Positions 5,901-9,422 of a stretch of DNA of 9,422 nucleotides are shown here, piece after piece. Position 1 is the first letter of the stretch, and the number at the start of each line of letters is the position of its first letter. Origin of the DNA: an uncultured Verrucomicrobiales bacterium (lineage in GTDB: Bacteria; Verrucomicrobiota; Verrucomicrobiia; Verrucomicrobiales; Akkermansiaceae); NCBI GenBank assembly GCA_938001985.1, contig CALLBE010000049.1, forward strand, positions 1 to 9,422, in the 5' to 3' direction. A program made the translations under genes and the position numbers. The notes under the pieces are model-generated. The model did not search any database, was not told the DNA's origin, and was given only the letters and a program-made list of their open reading frames with translations.

Positions 5901-8872
5901 ACGCTACCCTTCCTAACCACTTTACCCGTCTCTGGCTCAATAATGCCATATAAGCGCTCTTCTGGAACATTCTCTTCAGGAGCAACCAGGACTTCTACCG
6001 GTTTAGTAATCTCACCAACGGCCCTAAAGTTGACGGACTTTAAGCCACCACGAGTGACATCGACTAAACGCGTTAATCTCGTCCCTCTTTCGAGGCGTTT
6101 CAAATCATCTAGACGAAGACCCTCAGGCAAGGACTGCTCGTAAACACGCAAACCATAACTTCCTGTCTCCAACTCAGGTATATGGTAACGGCCGTAATCA
6201 TCCGTAACCACACGACGACCATCCGTTAATTGAATCACGACTTTAGGTAAACCTTCGTCTCCTGGCGTGAAGCGCCCGTTTCTATCCTTATCCCAGTAAA
6301 CCTGCCCCACAAGAGCTGATTCGTTTGTAAACACGCCCCCTTCGACCGTAATGGTTTCTGTCGTTTGGGCAAAAAGGTTAGGATCCAATGAACTCGTAAC
6401 CGCAATCGTATTCGTAATTCGCTCGGCTTGAGCCTCGTCTGTAACAATGGCGCGATAAACAAACTTCAATTGATCTCCAATGCCTAAAACTTGGCTTCCA
6501 AAATCCCAGGTAATCACTCGACCACTTGGGTCAATTTGAGCCACAGCGCTCGTATCATTAGAAACGGTAGATCCAGGAACAAAACGAAGCCCTTTAGGCA
6601 AGGTATCTGTGGCGATAAAATTGGATAAGCTACCAAAACCAGCTTCAACCTTAATATTAATTTCAAAGGCAACCGGGTCACCAATAGTCACTTTATTTCT
6701 CAACGCTCGCTTGGTAACTGAGAGTTGCTGCGGATCAAAACGAATCATCTTCTCGCCACTGCGAGCAAATGAAGCGGCGAAGCTCGTTGATTTCAAAAAG
6801 GCCTCCAGCGTCAAAATTCGGCTCGGTGCAATATCGGCAACCTCTCCTAATTGTGAAAATTGGATTTCAATCTCACCATTCCCTAATGGAGGAACATTCC
6901 CTAAGTCTAAACAGATTCTAAACTCTCCAGCAACCGCAGGGTTTTCTTCATAAATTAAATTAACAACGCTTGTCCCACCTTGACTGTCGGTAATGGTCAC
7001 AGGTGTTGGCGTGTTCAACGGAATGGGATTTCCCGTCGCTGGGTCAATCGGGTTTCCTATCCACTTTTTATAGTCTGTATCCAACTTGACGTTATTGGCG
7101 CCAAACCCAAGCTTATCTTTATATCCCAATTTAATGGTAATGGGAGCACCATTCTCCCCCGACACATTACCTACAAACTCTAAATCAACATCCCAAATAC
7201 TATCGGGTGTAATAATATTTTTGTTTGGCAAACCCGAATCCAACAATAAGCCTGTGAAATCAAAGTTTAAGTTATTGATCACCGACGTATCTCCTACATC
7301 TCGACCGTAAGCTCTCACCTGTATATCAAAAGGCACCGTCACCTCTGGGAAATTAGAGTTCAAAGTGATGGCCGCTACATACTTCTTCGTTGCTCCTGAA
7401 AGAATAACTTCAGTATCTGGCAACCCATCCCCATTGCTGTCTACAATGGGAGTGACTTGATCCACCTCAAAGTAGTTGAGCGTGTAATGATTATTAGGCA
7501 AAATTAAGGGAATCCCTGGAGCTTGGAAACTCAACCCATTGCCCAATTCGAAACTCCTAGAATTGCCACTCAAGTTCCTAACTTCTAAATCTAAATAATA
7601 GGTGCTACCGACAATAAAACAGCGCTCTCCAGTCGTTGGGTTTAACGTACCCAACGTATCTTGTTGATCAGAGATACCTGCCGCTTGTGGATCCCCATCG
7701 GGTCCCACGGCGACATCTGAAGCAAGGGCTAAACTAGCCACAGGCGAAACAACTAAAGGCACATCATTCGAACGTTGCACACTTGATGCGGAACCGAATG
7801 TAAATTCAGAATGATTATTCAGCAGGTATCTCTGATTATCTGAATGTTGAATCGTTGGGCACACATTCAAGTCTAAGGATTGGGAAAAACGAATTTCCTC
7901 TAAGAAGATAATCCCCACCTGAAGCTCTGTTCCAGCCATGCCGGTAATGGTGTTAGTATCAGACAACACGTTCCAACTCGTCCCTCCATTGGTTGAGTAA
8001 ACTTTAATATGCGCGGAGTTTTCTGAAGTCGTAACGTCAGAACCTGAAAGTGAAAATAGCCCCTCATCACCTAAAGAGAGTGATAATAAATACCCATTGA
8101 TTCCAGGTGAACCTATCAAGCTTCTGGGCAAAGGCGTTATAGACTGACTGATGATTCGAGCTCTGTAGCAAACCTTATCACCGCTTTCTCCTGCATGAAG
8201 ATCAGATGACAAGTCCATGACAATCGCCTGGTCTGTTTTTATTTTAATGTCAGCAAAGTTATCTGTATCTACCACCGTGGGTTGAGTCACGGACTCTGCT
8301 CGCAACTGTAATCTAGCCACATCTCCATTGGAAGGTGTCACAGGAGTCGAAGCACGGACTAAAACAGACAATGATTCGCCGGATTTAAGGGTGAGCGTCT
8401 GTCCTGGGACCAACTGCTCTCCAACGTCGATAACCCCGTTATAATTAAGATCTAAATAAATGCCTTCAACCACGGGAGTGAAGTCGCCAGAATCGTTGAC
8501 TGACAATTGATAAGTGTCCGTTTCATTACCCGTATTCTGAATAGTGAAAGAACTTTGTATCACACTATTAATCCCAGTGTAGTGTTCATTCGTCGTCTGA
8601 TTACCTGAAGCCGAAACATTGACATCATAAACCGAACTAACGGAAAGAACGCTCACCACATTGGATATAAAGGGTGCACTTACTGCCACCACAATCGTTT
8701 GACCATTCTCCTCGGTTGTATAAGTGGCCGAAGCCGAGGCTGATATAGAAGAACCAGGAGGCGTCTGGGCAACACCCAGCAGCTCTCCTCCTGTTAAAAA
8801 AGAGAAGTAAACTAATAAATTAAAAACCAGCCAGTATTGGCTGTTTTTTAGACTATGTATAATTCTGGACAA
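2930..8872 (-). CDS. 1980-residue outer-membrane beta-barrel protein with N-terminal DUF11/SdrD-B/Ig-like stalk
   Basis: The product begins with a Sec signal peptide (about 1-35; hydrophobic core 14-27; cleavage likely after GVA at 33-35). It continues as a beta-rich stalk: a DUF11/CARDB-like module (about 103-175) with an EF-hand-like loop at 141-152; further beta modules to about 700; a typical DUF11 repeat (about 717-826, with TDTLPKGLRFVPGS at 755-768); and an SdrD-B/CNA-B-like domain (about 850-950; GQVYWDKDRNG, then DDYGRYHIPELETGSYGLRV). Next come Ig-like segments, including a Big_1-like one near 1073-1160 (LIADGQSNVDLKIELHD). From about 1175 to the end are alternating amphipathic strands and turns. 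The family-like motifs FVFGDIETGLSDSELARHNR (about 1277-1296) and RDYNIDYITGRIYF (about 1379-1392) are present, and the last strand is AYLQLRWAF, ending at F1966. The only cysteines, C235, C338, C418 and C654, lie in the stalk. TTG at 8872 is the only usual start between the in-frame TGA at 8891-8893 and the hydrophobic core; no good ribosome site precedes it. Outer-membrane anchoring is inferred; ligand and function are unknown. Confidence 0.93.
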   Translation of the reverse strand: MSRIIHSLKNSQYWLVFNLLVYFSFLTGGELLGVAQTPPGSSISASASATYTTEENGQTIVVAVSAPFISNVVSVLSVSSVYDVNVSASGNQTTNEHYTGINSVIQSSFTIQNTGNETDTYQLSVNDSGDFTPVVEGIYLDLNYNGVIDVGEQLVPGQTLTLKSGESLSVLVRASTPVTPSNGDVARLQLRAESVTQPTVVDTDNFADIKIKTDQAIVMDLSSDLHAGESGDKVCYRARIISQSITPLPRSLIGSPGINGYLLSLSLGDEGLFSLSGSDVTTSENSAHIKVYSTNGGTSWNVLSDTNTITGMAGTELQVGIIFLEEIRFSQSLDLNVCPTIQHSDNQRYLLNNHSEFTFGSASSVQRSNDVPLVVSPVASLALASDVAVGPDGDPQAAGISDQQDTLGTLNPTTGERCFIVGSTYYLDLEVRNLSGNSRSFELGNGLSFQAPGIPLILPNNHYTLNYFEVDQVTPIVDSNGDGLPDTEVILSGATKKYVAAITLNSNFPEVTVPFDIQVRAYGRDVGDTSVINNLNFDFTGLLLDSGLPNKNIITPDSIWDVDLEFVGNVSGENGAPITIKLGYKDKLGFGANNVKLDTDYKKWIGNPIDPATGNPIPLNTPTPVTITDSQGGTSVVNLIYEENPAVAGEFRICLDLGNVPPLGNGEIEIQFSQLGEVADIAPSRILTLEAFLKSTSFAASFARSGEKMIRFDPQQLSVTKRALRNKVTIGDPVAFEINIKVEAGFGSLSNFIATDTLPKGLRFVPGSTVSNDTSAVAQIDPSGRVITWDFGSQVLGIGDQLKFVYRAIVTDEAQAERITNTIAVTSSLDPNLFAQTTETITVEGGVFTNESALVGQVYWDKDRNGRFTPGDEGLPKVVIQLTDGRRVVTDDYGRYHIPELETGSYGLRVYEQSLPEGLRLDDLKRLERGTRLTRLVDVTRGGLKSVNFRAVGEITKPVEVLVAPEENVPEERLYGIIEPETGKVVRKGSVVTAVVRYPMTAKPTILINGEVVDQQHYGNKLVFPKKRKIQQQLVGIPLREGKNSLTLSYKPLRGEVVEETIEVYRTGKPVKVVVTPVNGPLIADGQSNVDLKIELHDKYGLATGENRVLNISIDKGEIESRDFRPSAEGHQVQIKDIKAIIKLSKADLPETRLLTVVFNETTSKLPIVFRPANKTWQVAGVFDQRVGKEVERPNFQSRDQQHLSFLAQGPVTKSGSWQATIGFDSRRDLSDGRDFNLSNQKENNQYEVFGDDSKITNPFGSREPLYLRLDNENHKFVFGDIETGLSDSELARHNRKLTGATWRSEKTLESGARWSLNLFGAKDNTSAWVETIATSEIVSTHRLSRDELVANSEKIFLEKYERYRPTRIISREELQRGRDYNIDYITGRIYFNSVLSATDEDFNPYFVRVEYEVDSYDNAQYTYGGRIERHRDQFTLGTTYFTEESGIEPSEVTGVDLAYEIDDHTRFLIEAASSSSVQHGEGDAFKIKWESRNDGQKQSLSYEIADSTFHNQYGSGIQSGRSIVRWESEHQLPKNWTLGVDFDHEYELESEEVKQLLLTRLSKTFDKQRLTFKLGSFRGQNASVGPNEVVPAVGLDWNYNLTSSVAFELGGMYAFEELDYDLPTEVETGFSWQVTEGSRVRLGVKSRRRSDGDWRESLQLRVEKQIADGIDYFTQYGQKSLNTDDAPSITHGVNLNKDLTESWRYNATVETNQFLSEDERAGGSNTGRASRNYYTVGFGLDWQPKDQEVLLKTKFQHTNYDDENTTYAEYEYQARLNVSWSVLSRLRGSYSDYELSENQWYFKHELGAAYRPYDDDQFVFLGKIESEVENLGLGSGALQSISQLNHHTVSFEGYWRSHLPLELSMKYASRWSQLGDDSDWNHTDLKVVEALFPLWKRLDGVVGARWLSAYDAEYESYGAGVGLIYHVQEGLEVEVGYNLAGFDDPNYEQSEYWNEGAYLQLRWAFDEDSLRGVAKRLKR
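5482..5499. repeat. 18-base perfect GC-rich palindrome inside the barrel gene
   Basis: GGCCTTCGGCCGAAGGCC is its own reverse complement with no spacer. It lies in the codons for RPSAEGH in the Big_1-like part of the stalk. Either strand can also fold its half-sites into a short GGCC-TTC-GGCC stem. It may be a protein-binding dyad, a dispersed repeat unit, or chance from codon choice. Confidence 0.45.
8417..8452 (-). other. EF-hand-like loop in the barrel protein stalk
   Basis: Residues 141-152 read DLNYNGVIDVGE, with Asp1, Asn3, Asn5, Gly6, Ile8 and Glu12 in EF-hand-loop positions. Asn replaces the usual Asp at position 5, so affinity may be lower. Two related loops occur later in the same protein: DSNGDGLPD near residue 478 and DKDRNGRFTPGD at 861-872, the latter being the normal metal-binding start of an SdrD-B-like domain. 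Confidence 0.45.
8822..8849 (-). terminator. Terminator-shaped hairpin with T-tract, inside the first codons of the barrel gene
   Basis: A perfect six-base-pair stem (CAGCCA / TGGCTG) with a four-base loop is flanked by A-rich and T-rich runs. On the minus strand it is followed by G and then five T. On the plus strand it is followed directly by six T (8844-8849). Pairing of the flanking A and T runs lengthens the stem across one bulge. The shape is that of a bidirectional intrinsic terminator. It lies about 120-145 bases after the stop of the upstream DUF11 gene, but also within codons 8-17 of the barrel gene if that gene starts at TTG 8872. Either it ends some upstream transcripts or controls entry into the barrel gene, or it is a coincidence of signal-peptide coding. 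Function is unproven. Confidence 0.4.
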
Positions 8873-8890
8873 AGGGGCTGAAGAGGAAAG

Positions 8891-8929
8891 TCAACAGGCA
8901 GAACAAGGCAAGCAATGAGCCATTTTCAT
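8891..8929 (-). other. Twelve-codon Cys-rich mini reading frame ahead of and in frame with the barrel gene
   Basis: ATG at 8929 opens a frame reading MKMAHCLPCSAC, which ends at the TGA at 8893-8891. It has three cysteines spaced CxxCxxC. The frame is the same as that of the barrel gene, which resumes after the TGA and reaches its TTG start 18 bases later. The ATG sits in the loop of the intergenic hairpin. No clear ribosome-binding site precedes it. It could be a leader peptide, the former N-terminus of the barrel gene cut off by a nonsense codon, or a chance frame. Chance cannot be excluded at this length. Confidence 0.2.
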
Positions 8930-8938
8930 GGCGTCATT
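8914..8938 (-). other. Intergenic hairpin between the DUF11 gene and the barrel gene
   Basis: On the minus strand the arms AATGA-C-GCCAT and ATGGC-TCATT pair over ten base pairs, with one bulged C and a GAAA loop. The hairpin starts 28 bases after the stop of the DUF11 gene. The bases that follow it (GCTTGCCTTGTTCTG) are pyrimidine-rich but are not a true T-run, so it is a poor intrinsic terminator. It could mark the 3' end of the upstream message, an RNA-processing or stability element, or chance. The ATG of a 12-codon mini-frame lies in its loop region. Confidence 0.5.
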
Positions 8939-8966
8939 ACTTACAATAATCAAGAGTACCTAACGA

Positions 8967-9401
8967 TTACTTAATCGTAACCGAATATTCAACAGTACCA
9001 CCTTGCGCTGGTAGTAAATCAGCGTTCAGAGTCACTCGAATATTCGTAGTGTCAGCAATGGTAGCTGGAGCCGTTGCTGAGAATGACGTTGCATTATCCA
9101 CACTATATTCAACCGTTCCCGTTTGGTCACCCGTAAGAGTTACGGTTGCTGAAGCTAATTCAGTGTGCTCAGGAATTGTCTCATAGATAATCACAGACGT
9201 TAGGGCTGAACTGCCTTTGTTCTCATAAGTCGTACGATAATCTAAACCATCGCCTGGAGATACTGTGTTGATTAACGCAACAGAATAGGTGCCGCCAGCT
9301 TCACGCTGTTCTTTGACCAATTCAAGGTTACCAGCAATCACTTGCAATACATCTGTTACGGAGTCAGTGGTGGTGCCGTCAGTCGCTTCAATTTCAAAGG
9401 T
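8967..9401 (-). CDS. C-terminal end of a DUF11-repeat surface protein (5' part broken by TGA or outside window)
   Basis: The open frame runs from just after a TGA (9402-9404) to the TAA at 8967-8969. It encodes the end of one DUF11 module and then a complete final one: TFEIEATDGTTTDSVTDVLQ, then NLELVKEQ, SPGDGLDYRTTYENKGSSAL, TSVIIYETIPEHTELASATV, and a closing strand GTVEYSVTIK immediately before the stop. This is the usual DUF11 order (K-x-(8-20)-PGD-x-(2)-Y-x-(2)-T-Y-x-N-x-G, then the IPE/A-x-T segment). DUF11 repeats form extended stalks of secreted or surface proteins. There is no plausible start: the first candidates are TTG at 9347 and GTG at 9341, both inside the module and without a ribosome-binding site, and there is no signal peptide. 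The six codons upstream of the TGA (9405-9422) read TPAGET in the same frame, which continues the module. This is therefore the tail of a larger gene, interrupted by a nonsense codon or a sequence error. It ends without an anchor or sorting signal and lies 94 bases upstream of the barrel gene on the same strand. Confidence 0.65.
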   Translation of the reverse strand, partial: TFEIEATDGTTTDSVTDVLQVIAGNLELVKEQREAGGTYSVALINTVSPGDGLDYRTTYENKGSSALTSVIIYETIPEHTELASATVTLTGDQTGTVEYSVDNATSFSATAPATIADTTNIRVTLNADLLPAQGGTVEYSVTIK

Positions 9402-9422
9402 TCAAGTCTCTCCAGCTGGAGT

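Noticed and set aside
6609..6953. 114-codon plus-strand open frame and other plus-strand frames between 3797 and 7310
   Set aside because: All are antisense shadows of the 1980-residue barrel gene, without recognisable domains, signal peptides or starts with ribosome sites.
8781..8792. AGGAGGAG on the minus strand as a Shine-Dalgarno site for a later start of the barrel gene
   Set aside because: No ATG, GTG or TTG follows in frame at usable distance (only CTG). A start there would remove the signal peptide. The sequence simply encodes Gly-Gly-Glu.
8889..8894. TTGACT on the minus strand as a -35 promoter box for the barrel gene
   Set aside because: The nearest TATA-like hexamer (TTATAC) is about 26 bases away, too far for a normal sigma-70 spacer. 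No promoter is claimed.
1..9422. Genome-wide reading of TGA as an amino acid, suggested by two in-frame TGAs at the right side
   Set aside because: About 2,950 codons of the two complete frames contain no TGA and use TGG for Trp throughout, which is not expected in TGA-recoding genomes.
1..9422. CRISPR array, tRNA/rRNA genes, insertion sequences, defence or toxin genes
   Set aside because: Nothing of the kind was seen. The window is almost fully occupied by three surface-protein genes, and the only spacer is 94 bases.

Overview
The window reads as one direction of transcription on the minus strand: three consecutive genes for large exported or cell-surface proteins of a Gram-negative bacterium. 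There is no credible plus-strand gene, and I saw no RNA gene, CRISPR array, insertion sequence or defence gene. The Gram-negative call rests on the middle protein, which ends in a long outer-membrane beta-barrel-like region after a Sec signal peptide. The base composition is moderate to AT-leaning. The style of the proteins (LamG-like domains, DUF11 repeats, SdrD-B-like domain, barrel) occurs in marine Gammaproteobacteria and in Verrucomicrobia/PVC bacteria. I cannot decide between these from the sequence.

Layout in transcription order, right to left. (A) 9422-8967 is the C-terminal end of a DUF11-type repeat protein. It enters from beyond the window and carries an in-frame TGA at 9402-9404 inside the repeat module. 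(A/B spacer) 8966-8873 is 94 bases and holds a 25-base hairpin and a tiny Cys-rich reading frame. A second, terminator-shaped hairpin lies just inside the first codons of gene B. (B) 8872-2930 encodes a 1980-residue protein: signal peptide, an N-terminal stalk of DUF11/Ig-like beta modules of about 1,140 residues, one SdrD-B-like domain, Big_1/Ig-like modules, then about 800 residues of barrel-like sequence. (C) 2930-1 encodes at least 976 residues of a second exported protein whose stop lies outside the window. It is built from a duplicated pair of modules (LamG-like plus a cadherin-like repeat) separated by a helical segment, and it ends in the window with a module resembling the first module of B.

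B and C overlap by one base (TAATG), so they are almost certainly transcribed and translated together. A may belong to the same operon or may be separated by the hairpins. The likely common theme is a surface structure: B is an outer-membrane-anchored stalk protein, and A and C are exported multidomain partners with carbohydrate- or protein-binding beta-sandwich modules. The substrate, partner and function are unknown. The points most worth checking are the in-frame TGA in A, the unusual 5' end of B, the modular relationship of B and C, and an 18-base perfect palindrome inside B.
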